Assembly: GCA_900751995.1 (NCBI GenBank)
Contig: CAADTP010000030.1
Location: 20,933-84,932, forward strand
DNA from: Lachnospiraceae bacterium
GTDB taxonomy: Bacteria > Bacillota > Clostridia > Lachnospirales > Lachnospiraceae
DNA length: 64,000 nucleotides
Direction: 5' to 3'
The notes below the pieces were generated by a model, which made no database searches, was not told where the DNA came from, and saw only the letters and a program-made list of their open reading frames with translations. The translations under genes were made by a program, and so were the position numbers. This document shows, in pieces, positions 1 through 8,480 of the stretch. The first letter of the stretch is position 1. Every line of letters starts with the position of its first letter.

Positions 1-68
1 ACACAATAACAGAAAGAGCAAAAGGCTATAAATCAGAAGAATACTGAAATATTGGAGGTAAATATTAC

Positions 69-503
69 ATGAGGATTTCTACAAGAGGAAGATATGCGCT
101 GAGACTGATGTTGGATCTTGCTACAAATTATACAGGAAAACCGATCCGCCTGAAGGATGTGGCGAAGCGCCAGGAGATCTCCGATAAATATCTGGAGCAG
201 ATCATCTCCATCCTGAACAAAGCAGGCTTTGTCCGCAGTGTCCGTGGCCCTCAGGGCGGCTATGCACTGCAGCAGACCCCGGATAAATACACGGTCGGAA
301 TGATCCTTCGTCTCACAGAAGGAAGCCTTTCCCCTGTGGAATGTCTGGACGACAACGGAGCCATCTGTGACCGTGAGGAGAACTGCGTCACCCAGATCCT
401 CTGGAAAAAGCTGGACGATGCTATCAAAGGTGTGGTGGATCATATAACACTGGAAGACCTGATGAACTGGCAATCCGTGAAGGCGGACGAATATATCATA
501 TAA
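69..503 (+). CDS. Rrf2/IscR-family transcriptional regulator
   Basis: This 144-residue protein has the Rrf2 layout: an N-terminal winged helix-turn-helix starting MRISTRGRYALR, a recognition region around residues 28-60 (LKDVAKRQEISDKYLEQI), the wing motif VRGPQGGYAL, and three cysteines at 92, 100 and 106. In IscR-type members such cysteines ligate a [2Fe-2S] cluster, so it may sense iron-sulfur status or redox state. The spacing here (7 and 5 residues between cysteines) is slightly wider than in E. coli IscR. An AGGAGG-like site (TTGGAGG) sits about 10 bases before the ATG. A terminator follows directly, so the gene is expressed separately from the phosphate operon. No isc/suf/nif gene lies downstream; upstream neighbours are outside the window. 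Confidence 0.9.
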   Translation: MRISTRGRYALRLMLDLATNYTGKPIRLKDVAKRQEISDKYLEQIISILNKAGFVRSVRGPQGGYALQQTPDKYTVGMILRLTEGSLSPVECLDDNGAICDREENCVTQILWKKLDDAIKGVVDHITLEDLMNWQSVKADEYII

Positions 504-530
504 AAAAAGCTGCGCAAGCAGCTTTTTTTT
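504..530 (+). terminator. Intrinsic terminator after the Rrf2 gene
   Basis: An A-run followed by the stem GCTGC/GCAGC (509-513 with 518-522), a GCAA tetraloop and an eight-T run begins immediately after the stop codon. The A-run and T-run can extend the stem. Confidence 0.85.
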
Positions 531-541
531 ATATCACATTT

Positions 542-597
542 TTTTACTAACATTTTACAAAACCGTGATTTTATATTTTACCTTCCATTCCTATAAT
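542..597 (+). promoter_or_regulatory. pstS promoter with Pho-box-like TTTTAC repeats
   Basis: TATAAT at 592-597 is a perfect -10 box, but the position 17 bases upstream (569-574, TTTTAT) is a poor -35, as expected for an activator-dependent promoter. TTTTAC occurs at 542-547, 553-558 and 576-581, that is with 11- and 23-base spacing. PhoP boxes of Gram-positive bacteria are TT(A/T)ACA-like direct repeats with an 11-base period. That this is the binding site of the phosphate-starvation regulator is an inference. Confidence 0.6.
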
Positions 598-658
598 AAC
601 ACCTGTATTTAAGCAGTAAGCAAGTAAAAATGATCATAGAAATGAGGAGAAAAAAATC

Positions 659-1522
659 ATGAAAAAAAGAATCGCAGGTATCTTAACAGCAGCACTTATC
701 GGAACTACAGTAATGGGAACCATTGTAATGGCAGCACCATCCGGAGCGATCGACGTAATTTCCCGTGAGGACGGATCCGGAACACGTGGAGCATTCGTAG
801 AGCTGTTTGGGATCGAAGAAGAAAAAGACGGCGAGAAAGTAGATATGACAACACAGGAAGCAAGCATCACAAACAACACAGATGTAATGCTTACCACAGT
901 AGCAGGCGATGAGAACTCTATCGGATACGTATCTCTGGGTTCCCTCAACGATACAGTAAAAGCAGTAAAGATCGACGGAGCAAAGGCAACAGCAGAGAAC
1001 GTTGCAGATGATACATACAAGGTAGCACGTCCGTTCAACATCGTAACAGGCGACAAGCTCAGCGATGCAGCACAGGATTTCATCAACTACATCATGAGCT
1101 CTGACGGACAGGACATCATCGAAAAAGAAGGCTACATCAAAGTAGATGAAAAAGCAGAGGCATACAAAGCCGGAGATGCAAAAGGCAAAGTCGTAGTTAT
1201 GGGATCTTCTTCCGTAGGACCTGTAATGGAGAAGCTTGCAGAGGCATATCAGAAAACAAACAAAAACATCACAGTAGAGGTTCAGGTCAGCGACTCCACA
1301 ACAGGAATCAATAGCGCAACAGAGGGTGTATGTGATATCGGAATGGCATCCCGTGAGCTGAAGGACGAGGAAACAGAGAAAGGTGTTAAAGCTACAGAGA
1401 TCGCAAAAGATGGTATCGCAGTCATCGTAAACAACGACAATGACCTTGAGGAGCTTTCAAGTGACCAGGTAAAATCCATCTTCACAGGTGATATCACAGA
1501 CTGGGAAGACGTGACCAAATAA
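659..1522 (+). CDS. pstS: Phosphate ABC transporter substrate-binding protein PstS (permuted layout)
   Basis: Extracytoplasmic phosphate receptor of the Pst transporter, 287 residues, first gene of pstSCAB-phoU. A signal peptide (MKKR, hydrophobic stretch, VMAAP) occupies about residues 1-27. The phosphate-loop motif ISREDGSGTRGAF lies at 34-46, while the segment that opens ordinary PstS proteins (GSSSVGPVMEKLAEAY) starts at residue 182. It is followed by DIGMASRELKDEE and KDGIAVIVNN. The two halves are thus in swapped order compared with E. coli PstS. There is no lipobox cysteine, although Gram-positive PstS proteins are normally lipoproteins; cleavage would release it or leave it on an uncleaved signal anchor. 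It ends at SIFTGDITDWEDVTK. RBS GAGGAG upstream of the ATG. Confidence 0.9.
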   Translation: MKKRIAGILTAALIGTTVMGTIVMAAPSGAIDVISREDGSGTRGAFVELFGIEEEKDGEKVDMTTQEASITNNTDVMLTTVAGDENSIGYVSLGSLNDTVKAVKIDGAKATAENVADDTYKVARPFNIVTGDKLSDAAQDFINYIMSSDGQDIIEKEGYIKVDEKAEAYKAGDAKGKVVVMGSSSVGPVMEKLAEAYQKTNKNITVEVQVSDSTTGINSATEGVCDIGMASRELKDEETEKGVKATEIAKDGIAVIVNNDNDLEELSSDQVKSIFTGDITDWEDVTK

Positions 1523-1558
1523 ATTTCCAGGTAAAAAACGATTGAAGTATCTTACAAA

Positions 1559-1624
1559 GAGCGGCGATCATGACAAGGTCAGGAAAGCCGCTCCGTTATA
1601 TATCAGCACAGTGGATATCCACTG
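1559..1624 (+). promoter_or_regulatory. pstS-pstC intergenic hairpin and 16-bp palindrome
   Basis: GAGCGGC (1559-1565) pairs exactly with GCCGCTC (1587-1593), with an inner TGAC/GTCA pairing. Fifteen bases further on, 1609-1624 is a perfect 16-bp palindrome (CAGTGGATATCCACTG) ending about 10 bases before the pstC ribosome site. No T-run follows, so it is not a simple terminator. Such hairpins commonly lower expression of the permease genes relative to the abundant binding protein; that role here is inferred. Confidence 0.5.
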
Positions 1625-1645
1625 GAACAGAGAGAAAGGTGTCTT

Positions 1646-2503
1646 ATGAATCATTTAGGAGAAAAGGCCATGAAGGTCGTTTTTCTCATTGCGGCCTGTG
1701 CATCGGTTCTCGCAGTATTTCTTATCTGTGTGTTCCTTTTTGCAAACGGCCTTCCTGCAATGGGAAAGATCGGTCCCTTAAAATTCCTCTTCGGAACAGA
1801 ATGGAGACCAACAAACGATAAATTCGGAATCCTGCCAATGATCGTGGCAAGTATTTATGTAACTGCAGGAGCAATCCTTATCGGAGTTCCGATCGCACTT
1901 TTTACATCCGTATTTATGGCAAGATATTGCCCGAAAAAAATCTATAAACCACTGAAATCCGGTATTGAGCTTATGGCAGGTGTTCCATCCATCGTATATG
2001 GCTATTTTGGTCTGGTTCTCCTGGTACCGCTGATCCGCCAGCTGTTCGGAGGAACCGGAAGCAGTATGCTGGCAGCATGTATCCTTCTGGGAATCATGAT
2101 CCTTCCGACGATCATCGGAGTTACGGAATCGGCAGTACGAAGCGTTCCGGAAAGCTACTATGAAGGCTCACTTGCGCTTGGCGCAACAAAAGAGAGAAGC
2201 ATTTTCTTTGTTATGCTTCCGGCAGCAAAGTCAGGAATCCTGGCAGGCGTTGTCCTTGGGATCGGACGTGCCATCGGTGAGACCATGGCCGTGATCATGG
2301 TAGCCGGAAACCAGCCACGTATGCCGAAGGGACTTCTTCAGGGTGTCCGTACCATGACTGCAAACATCGTAACAGAGATGGGATATGCATCAGGACTTCA
2401 CAGAGAAGCACTGATCGCAACAGGAGTTGTACTCTTTGTATTTATCCTGATCATCAACTTAAGTCTTTCACTGCTGAACAGGAGGGCGGAGTATGCAAAC
2501 TAA
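1646..2503 (+). CDS. pstC: Phosphate ABC transporter permease PstC
   Basis: Integral membrane subunit of the Pst phosphate importer, 285 residues with about six membrane segments. The permease coupling loop that contacts PstB is visible as ALGATKERSIFFVMLPAAKSGILAGVVLGIGRAIGE (written here only as landmark: ALGATKE ... GIGRAIGE, residues about 178-210). GVPSIVYGYFGL is the typical PstC/PstA motif. The start follows GAAAGGTG at a good distance. The 3' end overlaps pstA by 11 bases, indicating translational coupling. It pairs with PstA to form the membrane channel. Confidence 0.95.
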   Translation: MNHLGEKAMKVVFLIAACASVLAVFLICVFLFANGLPAMGKIGPLKFLFGTEWRPTNDKFGILPMIVASIYVTAGAILIGVPIALFTSVFMARYCPKKIYKPLKSGIELMAGVPSIVYGYFGLVLLVPLIRQLFGGTGSSMLAACILLGIMILPTIIGVTESAVRSVPESYYEGSLALGATKERSIFFVMLPAAKSGILAGVVLGIGRAIGETMAVIMVAGNQPRMPKGLLQGVRTMTANIVTEMGYASGLHREALIATGVVLFVFILIINLSLSLLNRRAEYAN

Positions 2504-3407
2504 CGTATCAGTAACTGCAGATCCTGCGGCAGAAACAACCATGAAAAAAAGAAATACACTTACCATAGGAGACCAGCTGAAGTCTTATGCAAGACATCCT
2601 GGTGCAGGAATCCTGGCATTTCTCACACTGCTGGGAGCAGTGATCACGTTTGCACTGCTGTTCTTCCTGATCGGCTATGTGCTTGTAAAAGGTATTCCCT
2701 ATCTGAATGCAAGTCTGTTCAGCCTTACCTATACCTCAGAGAACGTTTCCCTTCTCCCGTCACTGATCAATACCCTGATCATGACACTGGTATCTCTGGC
2801 GATTGCCGCTCCGGTAGGAATCTTTGCAGCGATCTTCCTTGTGGAATATGCAAAAAAAGGCAGCCGTTTTGTAAAGCTGATCCGTATTACCGCAGAGACA
2901 CTTTCCGGTATTCCATCTATCGTATATGGTTTGTTCGGTATGCTGTTCTTTGTAACTGCACTGCACTGGGGCATGTCTCTTCTTTCCGGTGCACTGACTA
3001 TGGTGATCATGGTACTTCCCCTGATCATGCGTACCGCTGAGGAAGCACTGAAATCTGTTCCGGATTCTTACCGTGAGGCAAGCTTCGGACTTGGAGCAGG
3101 CAAGCTCCGTACTATTTTTACGATTGTACTTCCCTCCGCAGTTCCTGGAATCCTGGCAGGTGTGATCCTGGCCATCGGACGTGTGGTAGGTGAGACTGCA
3201 GCACTTCTTTATACCTCCGGTACTGTTGCGGCAGTTCCAAACAGCCTGATGGGTTCCGGACGTACCCTGGCACTTCACATGTATGTGCTTTCCAGTGAGG
3301 GACTTCATGTAAACCAGGCATCTGCAACAGCAGTAGTCATTCTGGCATTTGTACTTGTTATCAACGGACTGTCCGGTCTGGTAGCCAGAAAAATTGCGAA
3401 AGGATAA
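2493..3407 (+). CDS. pstA: Phosphate ABC transporter permease PstA
   Basis: Second permease subunit of the Pst importer, 304 residues. A cytoplasmic N-terminus of about 45 residues precedes six predicted membrane segments. GIPSIVYGLFGM and the coupling loop (GLGAGKLRTIF ... AIGRVVGETAA) match PstA. The ATG lies inside the last codons of pstC, preceded by GGAGGGCGG within pstC. pstB follows after 9 bases. All five genes appear to be one transcript. Confidence 0.95.
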   Translation: MQTNVSVTADPAAETTMKKRNTLTIGDQLKSYARHPGAGILAFLTLLGAVITFALLFFLIGYVLVKGIPYLNASLFSLTYTSENVSLLPSLINTLIMTLVSLAIAAPVGIFAAIFLVEYAKKGSRFVKLIRITAETLSGIPSIVYGLFGMLFFVTALHWGMSLLSGALTMVIMVLPLIMRTAEEALKSVPDSYREASFGLGAGKLRTIFTIVLPSAVPGILAGVILAIGRVVGETAALLYTSGTVAAVPNSLMGSGRTLALHMYVLSSEGLHVNQASATAVVILAFVLVINGLSGLVARKIAKG

Positions 3408-3416
3408 TGATCGATC

Positions 3417-4175
3417 ATGAGTGAAAATACAAAAATTTCAATTGACAATATGAATCTCCATTACGGAAACTTTCATGCCCTGAAGGGAATCAATATGGAG
3501 ATCCCGGAAAAAGAGATCACAGCATTTATCGGACCAAGCGGCTGCGGTAAATCCACACTTCTGAAATCCTTAAACCGTATGAATGACCTTGTGGAAGGCT
3601 GTACCATCACAGGAAAGGTAGAGCTTGACGGGGAAGATATTTACGGAGATATGGACGTGAATCTTCTGCGTAAACGTGTGGGAATGGTATTCCAGAAGCC
3701 CAATCCGTTCCCGATGAGCATTTATGATAATATTGCATACGGTCCGAGAACACACGGTATCCGTTCCAAGGCAAAGCTGGATGAGATCGTGGAAAAATCT
3801 CTCCGTGATGCGGCAATCTGGGATGAGGTCAAGGACCGTTTGAAAAAAAGTGCTCTTGGAATGTCAGGCGGACAGCAGCAGCGTCTCTGCATTGCCCGTG
3901 CCCTGGCAGTACAGCCGGAGGTGCTTCTTATGGATGAGCCCACATCTGCCCTGGACCCTATCTCCACTTCCAAGATCGAGGATCTGGCAGTAGAGCTTAA
4001 AAAGGATTACACCATTGTTATGGTCACACATAACATGCAGCAGGCAACCCGTATCTCCGACAAGACAGCATTTTTCCTTCTTGGTGAGGTTGTGGAATTT
4101 GCGGATACAGACAAGCTGTTCTCCATGCCGGCGGATAAGCGTACAGAGGATTATATTACAGGAAGGTTTGGTTGA
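3417..4175 (+). CDS. pstB: Phosphate ABC transporter ATP-binding protein PstB
   Basis: ATPase that powers phosphate uptake, 252 residues, cytoplasmic and docked on PstC/PstA. Walker A GPSGCGKST at residues 39-47, the Q-loop region FQKPNPFPMSIYDN typical of PstB, the ABC signature MSGGQQQR at about 149-156, Walker B VLLMDEP at 169-175 and the switch histidine in MVTHNMQQA are all present. Length is normal. phoU begins 4 bases downstream. Confidence 0.97.
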   Translation: MSENTKISIDNMNLHYGNFHALKGINMEIPEKEITAFIGPSGCGKSTLLKSLNRMNDLVEGCTITGKVELDGEDIYGDMDVNLLRKRVGMVFQKPNPFPMSIYDNIAYGPRTHGIRSKAKLDEIVEKSLRDAAIWDEVKDRLKKSALGMSGGQQQRLCIARALAVQPEVLLMDEPTSALDPISTSKIEDLAVELKKDYTIVMVTHNMQQATRISDKTAFFLLGEVVEFADTDKLFSMPADKRTEDYITGRFG

Positions 4176-4179
4176 TATT

Positions 4180-4863
4180 ATGTCAGAACGTTTTGTAAGA
4201 CAGCTGGAAGAGCTTCACGTGGAACTGATCACCATGGGAAGTCTCTGCGAAAAAGCAATTTCACTTTCTGCCAAAGCTATTCAGGGTGAAGGCGGGATGA
4301 CTCTCATTGGCAAGATCTTTGAGACGGAAAAAGAGATCGATGCACAGGAAAAAGAGATTGAAAATCTCTGCATGAAGCTTCTTCTTCATGAGCATCCGGT
4401 AGCCGGAGATCTGCGATCCATTTCCGCAGCGCTGAAGATGATCTCCGATATGGAACGCATCGGTGATCAGGCAGCAGATATTGCGGATCTGTCCAAGCAT
4501 ATCGAGGACAAAGCAGTTACCGGAGATATCATTAATATCCGGAAGATGGCAGAGGATACTGTCCGGATGGTTACAGAAAGCATCGATGCCTTTGTAAAGG
4601 GTGATCTTGAGCTTTGCAGAAAGGTTATTGACGATGATGATAAGGTGGACGATGCCTTCAATGATATTAAGGAAAAGCTGGCCGAGGTCCTGAATAACGG
4701 AAAGCCGGATGCAAACATCGGTCTGGATATCCTTATGGCTGCAAAATATTTCGAGCGTATCGGTGATCACGCTGTGAACATTGCAGAGTGGGTGGAATAT
4801 TCCATCACAGGAAACCACAGAAGCGGTTCCAGTCATACAGATAACTATTTTGTTGAGGAATAG
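4180..4863 (+). CDS. phoU: Phosphate signalling protein PhoU
   Basis: Negative regulator that links the state of the Pst transporter to the PhoR kinase; 227 residues. It contains the two PhoU three-helix repeats, each with the metal-binding type motif: MERIGDQAADIAD (about residue 91) and FERIGDHAVNIAE (about residue 190). The ATG at 4180 is chosen, starting MSERFVRQLEELH, because it lies 4 bases after pstB with GGAAGG upstream. A longer reading frame from 4015 would overlap pstB out of frame and is not credible. It is followed by a strong terminator. Confidence 0.95.
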   Translation: MSERFVRQLEELHVELITMGSLCEKAISLSAKAIQGEGGMTLIGKIFETEKEIDAQEKEIENLCMKLLLHEHPVAGDLRSISAALKMISDMERIGDQAADIADLSKHIEDKAVTGDIINIRKMAEDTVRMVTESIDAFVKGDLELCRKVIDDDDKVDDAFNDIKEKLAEVLNNGKPDANIGLDILMAAKYFERIGDHAVNIAEWVEYSITGNHRSGSSHTDNYFVEE

Positions 4864-4905
4864 AAATAAGTAAGAGCAGATTGCAAAGAGTTGCATTATT
4901 GCAAA

Positions 4906-4950
4906 AAAAAGTGCTGTGGTATTGAAAGGATATCACAGCACTTTTTATAA
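4906..4950 (+). terminator. Terminator of the pst operon
   Basis: AAAAAGTGCTGTGGTAT (4906-4922) pairs with 4930-4946 through 17 base pairs with one G-T wobble, loop TGAAAGG, ending in a T-run. It separates phoU from the sensor kinase. Confidence 0.9.
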
Positions 4951-5051
4951 TGTGATAAAATTTACAAGGATTTAACTTTTTCCGGATAATTATTTTTACA
5001 TTGCTTTTGTAAAATGCTATATAGATTTCGGAGAAAGGAAAGGGCTGAGCT

Positions 5052-6734
5052 TTGAGTAAAAAAATATTTAAGTATATCATGCTGGTTTCATCACTGATCA
5101 CAGTACTGGGACTGGCATTTGTCGTGGGAATCCTTTATCACTATTTTCAGGGACAGCTGATGGGTGAGCTGAAGAAAGAAGCCGTGTATATTTCCAGAGG
5201 CGTGGAAAGTGCAGGGGTGGATTATCTGCAGCAGCTGAATGATGAGGATTCCAGGATCACTTATGTGGATGAAAGTGGAAAAGTTATCTACGACAATGAG
5301 GCAAATGTGGAAAGCATGGATAATCACGGACACCGCAAGGAAATCCGTGAAGCAGAAATCAACGGAGAAGGTGCAGATGAAAGAATGTCATCAACGCTTT
5401 CCGAAAAAACCATGTATTATGCAGTACGCCTTGAAAATGGCAATGTGCTGAGAGTTTCCAGTAACCAGGCTTCTGTATGGATGCTGCTCCTGCAGCTGCT
5501 TCCGCCTTTTGTTGCAGTTCTGATACTTATGCTGCTCCTGTCCGGTGTATTTGCATCCCGGCTTTCAGGGAAGGTTGTGGAGCCTCTTAATGGGCTTGAT
5601 CTGGAACATCCGGAGGAGAATGATGCCTATGATGAGGTACAGCCACTTCTCAGCAAGATTGGCAGACAGAACCGTCAGATCCGTCTGCAGCTTGAGGCGG
5701 CCAGAAGACAGCAGAAAGAGTTTTCCATTATCACGGAGAACATGCAGGAGGGACTTCTTGTGATCGACCGCTATACCATGGTACTTTCTGTCAACTCCAG
5801 TGTGGGAAAGCTCCTTAAGGTAAAAGAAGTTAAAACGGGAGAAAGTGTATATCTTCTGAACCGTTCGGAGGAGTTCAGGGATGTCGTTTGTCAGGTCCTT
5901 GACGGAAAGCATGAGGATAAAGTTCTCCGTCTTGATGGCAGTGAGATTCAGGTGATCGCCAATCCTGTCACAAGAGAAAATAAGACAGAGGGTGCGGTGA
6001 TCCTTCTGGTGGATGTGACCGAAAAAGTAGAAAGGGAACAGCTGCGAAGAGAATTTTCAGCCAATGTTTCCCACGAGCTGAAAACGCCGCTGACTTCCAT
6101 TTCCGGCTTTGCTGAGATTATGCAGGACGGATTTGTGAAGGATGAGGATGTGAAAGTTTTTGCAGGACGCATCTATAAGGAAGCGCAGAGACTGATCCGT
6201 CTGGTTGGGGATGTGATCAGGATTTCCCGTCTGGATGAAGGCGGATTGCCTTATCAGTGGGAAAAGCTGGATCTTTACAGTCTGACTCATGATATTTTTT
6301 CCACCCTGCATGAAGCTGCCGAAAAGCAGGAAGTGCACATGTATATGGAAGGTGGAAGTACAGTGCTGGATACGGTACCGATGATCATGGAAGAGGTTCT
6401 CTATAATGTCTGCGATAATGCTGTTAAATATAACCACCGGGGTGGTGAGGTTTTTGTAAAACTGAAGGACGAAGGAGATGCAGTTCGTGTCAATGTGCGG
6501 GATACAGGGATCGGTATTCCGAAGGAAGATCAGGAACGTATTTTTGAACGCTTTTATCGGGTGGACAAAAGCCATTCCAAGGAAATCGGCGGAACCGGTC
6601 TTGGCCTTTCCATTGTGAAGCACGGGGTAAAAACTCTGAACGGCAGGCTGTGGCTTAACAGTGAACCGGGACAGGGAACCGAGATCATTATGGAATTTCC
6701 GAAACATCATATGGAAAAGGAAGCAGCAGAGTGA
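5052..6734 (+). CDS. PhoR-like membrane sensor histidine kinase
   Basis: 560-residue two-component sensor. Membrane segments at about 8-30 and 141-168 enclose an extracellular sensor domain. A HAMP-like linker and a PAS-type domain (about 225-325) precede the HisKA box FSANVSHELKTPLTS with phospho-acceptor His341. The ATPase domain shows the N-box NVCDNAVKYN, G1 DTGIGIP, F-box ERFYRVDKSHS and G2 GGTGLGLSIVKH. This architecture and its position right after phoU match PhoR. A TTG start is used after GGAAAGGG. There is no response-regulator gene on either side, so the partner must be encoded elsewhere. A different signal than phosphate cannot be excluded. Confidence 0.88.
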   Translation: MSKKIFKYIMLVSSLITVLGLAFVVGILYHYFQGQLMGELKKEAVYISRGVESAGVDYLQQLNDEDSRITYVDESGKVIYDNEANVESMDNHGHRKEIREAEINGEGADERMSSTLSEKTMYYAVRLENGNVLRVSSNQASVWMLLLQLLPPFVAVLILMLLLSGVFASRLSGKVVEPLNGLDLEHPEENDAYDEVQPLLSKIGRQNRQIRLQLEAARRQQKEFSIITENMQEGLLVIDRYTMVLSVNSSVGKLLKVKEVKTGESVYLLNRSEEFRDVVCQVLDGKHEDKVLRLDGSEIQVIANPVTRENKTEGAVILLVDVTEKVEREQLRREFSANVSHELKTPLTSISGFAEIMQDGFVKDEDVKVFAGRIYKEAQRLIRLVGDVIRISRLDEGGLPYQWEKLDLYSLTHDIFSTLHEAAEKQEVHMYMEGGSTVLDTVPMIMEEVLYNVCDNAVKYNHRGGEVFVKLKDEGDAVRVNVRDTGIGIPKEDQERIFERFYRVDKSHSKEIGGTGLGLSIVKHGVKTLNGRLWLNSEPGQGTEIIMEFPKHHMEKEAAE

Positions 6735-6913
6735 ACATAGGTCGTGCAGCGATGATGTTCATAGGCATGCAGCAGAGTGGAAGATGAAAGGCCGTTCTGT
6801 TGTATGTATCTGCTGCTTTTTATATCATAGTATATTGCTGGTTGGAGGTTGATGGTTTGACAGACCGGAAGGGTTATGCTATCTTATGTAATAATAATCA
6901 GAATAAGCAACAG

Positions 6914-6941
6914 GAAAGCGGATGATAACGGTCCGCTTTCT
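6914..6941 (+). terminator. Hairpin between the sensor kinase and the CNNM gene
   Basis: GAAAGCGGA (6914-6922) pairs exactly with TCCGCTTTC (6932-6940), loop nine bases. What follows (TGTATTATAATT) is only moderately T-rich, so this may be a weak terminator or a leader hairpin of the next gene. The rest of 6735-6996 shows no credible gene. Confidence 0.5.
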
Positions 6942-6996
6942 GTATTATAATTGGTTCGGAATAATTCCGGACGACTATACTGAGGGGAATAAAAAT

Positions 6997-8325
6997 ATGA
7001 TACAGGCAATTGTTTTACTGGTGTTCCTGATCTTTCTGAACTCTGTTTTTGCAGGTGCGGAAATGGCGATTCTGTCCATGAATGAAGCAAAGATGAGGGA
7101 GCTGGCGGAAGAGGGAGATCGCCGGGCGCAGATTTTGATAAAGCTTACAGAACAGCCGGCACATTTTATGACAGCGATCCGTGTAACGGTAACTACGGCA
7201 GGATTTCTGCAGAGCGCTTTTGCGGCAGAATATTTTGCACAGCCGATGACAGAGGCACTGATAAAGACAGGGATAGATGTACCACAGAATGTTCTGAAGA
7301 TCGTATGCATGATCATTGTGACCATACTGCTTTCCTATGTAAGTCTTCTGTTCGGAGAACTGGTGCCAAGACGTCTGGGAATGAAAAATCCGGATGAGCT
7401 GTCTCTGCGTCTGGCAGGACTTCTTAAGATCGCGATGATCGCAGTCTGGCCGGCTACTGCACTTCTGACAGTAACTGCCAATGGTGTGCTGTATCTGATG
7501 GGGATCAAACCGGAAGAAAAAGAGGAGCAGGCCACAGAGGAAGAGATCCGTATGCTGCTTACAGAGGGAAATGAACAGGGCAGCATCCAGCAGGAAGAAA
7601 GCGAGATGATCCAGAATGTTTTTGACCTGGATGATACTGCGGCAGATGAGATCTGTACACACAGAAGAGATGTGGTTGTCCTCTATATGGAAGACTCCGA
7701 TGAGGAATGGGAACGGATCATCAGAGAGAACCGTCACACCTTTTATCCGGTATGCGGGGAAGATCAGGATGATATTATCCATATTCTGGACACCAGAGAT
7801 TATTTCCGCCTGGATGACAGATCCAGAGAAGCTGTTCTGCATCATGCCTGTTATTCACCGTTTTTTGTACCGGAATCCATGCGTGCCAACCTGATCTTCC
7901 GGGAAATGAGGGAAAAACGGGATTATTTTGCAGTAGTGCTGGATGAATATGGCTGCTTTGTAGGAATTGTCACTCTGCATGATCTTGTGGAGACGCTGGT
8001 GGGAGATATTGACGACAGGACAGATCTGCCGAAGCCGGATGATATTGAGAAGACAGGAGAACATATCTGGAAAATACAGGGAGGAGCGATCCTGGATGAT
8101 GTGGCAGAGGTCATAAATGTGGAGCTTCCTGTAGAAAAATATGATACTTTCAGCGGCTTTGTCTGCGGAGTTCTGGAACGTGTACCGGAGGACGGAGAAC
8201 AGTTCCGATGCAGCTGGAAAAACCTGGATATTGTGGTAAATCAGGTCAGAAACCATACCGTTGTGGAGGGAATCGTTCATGTTCAGCCAGAGAAAAAAGT
8301 GCAGGAACAGAAAGAAGAGATCTGA
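6997..8325 (+). CDS. CNNM/CorC (HlyC/CorC) family membrane protein with CBS pair
   Basis: 442-residue protein of the UPF0053/CNNM family, members of which act in divalent-cation (Mg2+/Co2+) export. The N-terminal DUF21 membrane domain (about 1-175) includes FLNSVFAGAEMAILSMN and LLFGELVPRRLGMKNPD. A tandem CBS module (about 200-315) and a C-terminal CorC_HlyC transporter-associated domain (about 345-425, GGAILDDVAEVINVELP) follow. The ATG at 6997 is chosen because GAGGGG lies 10 bases upstream and the hydrophobic segment starts at once. An upstream in-frame ATG at 6922 falls inside the hairpin. Substrate specificity cannot be read from sequence. Confidence 0.9.
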   Translation: MIQAIVLLVFLIFLNSVFAGAEMAILSMNEAKMRELAEEGDRRAQILIKLTEQPAHFMTAIRVTVTTAGFLQSAFAAEYFAQPMTEALIKTGIDVPQNVLKIVCMIIVTILLSYVSLLFGELVPRRLGMKNPDELSLRLAGLLKIAMIAVWPATALLTVTANGVLYLMGIKPEEKEEQATEEEIRMLLTEGNEQGSIQQEESEMIQNVFDLDDTAADEICTHRRDVVVLYMEDSDEEWERIIRENRHTFYPVCGEDQDDIIHILDTRDYFRLDDRSREAVLHHACYSPFFVPESMRANLIFREMREKRDYFAVVLDEYGCFVGIVTLHDLVETLVGDIDDRTDLPKPDDIEKTGEHIWKIQGGAILDDVAEVINVELPVEKYDTFSGFVCGVLERVPEDGEQFRCSWKNLDIVVNQVRNHTVVEGIVHVQPEKKVQEQKEEI

Positions 8326-8410
8326 CAAAACCTTGTTCAGCCAGGTCATGGGACAGTTATCGGGAGAAAGATCTCCGGGGATTTATGGACATTTTCGAAC
8401 ATGTTGTTGC

Positions 8411-8439
8411 TTGAAAGTATGTTATTTTTATGACATAAT
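8411..8439 (+). promoter_or_regulatory. Predicted promoter of the TetR-family gene
   Basis: TTGAAA (8411-8416), a 17-base spacer and CATAAT (8434-8439), 42 bases before the TetR start codon. Confidence 0.55.
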
Positions 8440-8480
8440 AAGGAAATAACCCGAGGAAAGCTTGTGATGGGGGAGAAAAA

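Noticed and set aside
4015..4179. N-terminal extension of PhoU overlapping pstB
   Set aside because: It is out of frame inside pstB and unlike any PhoU; the ATG at 4180 gives the normal protein.
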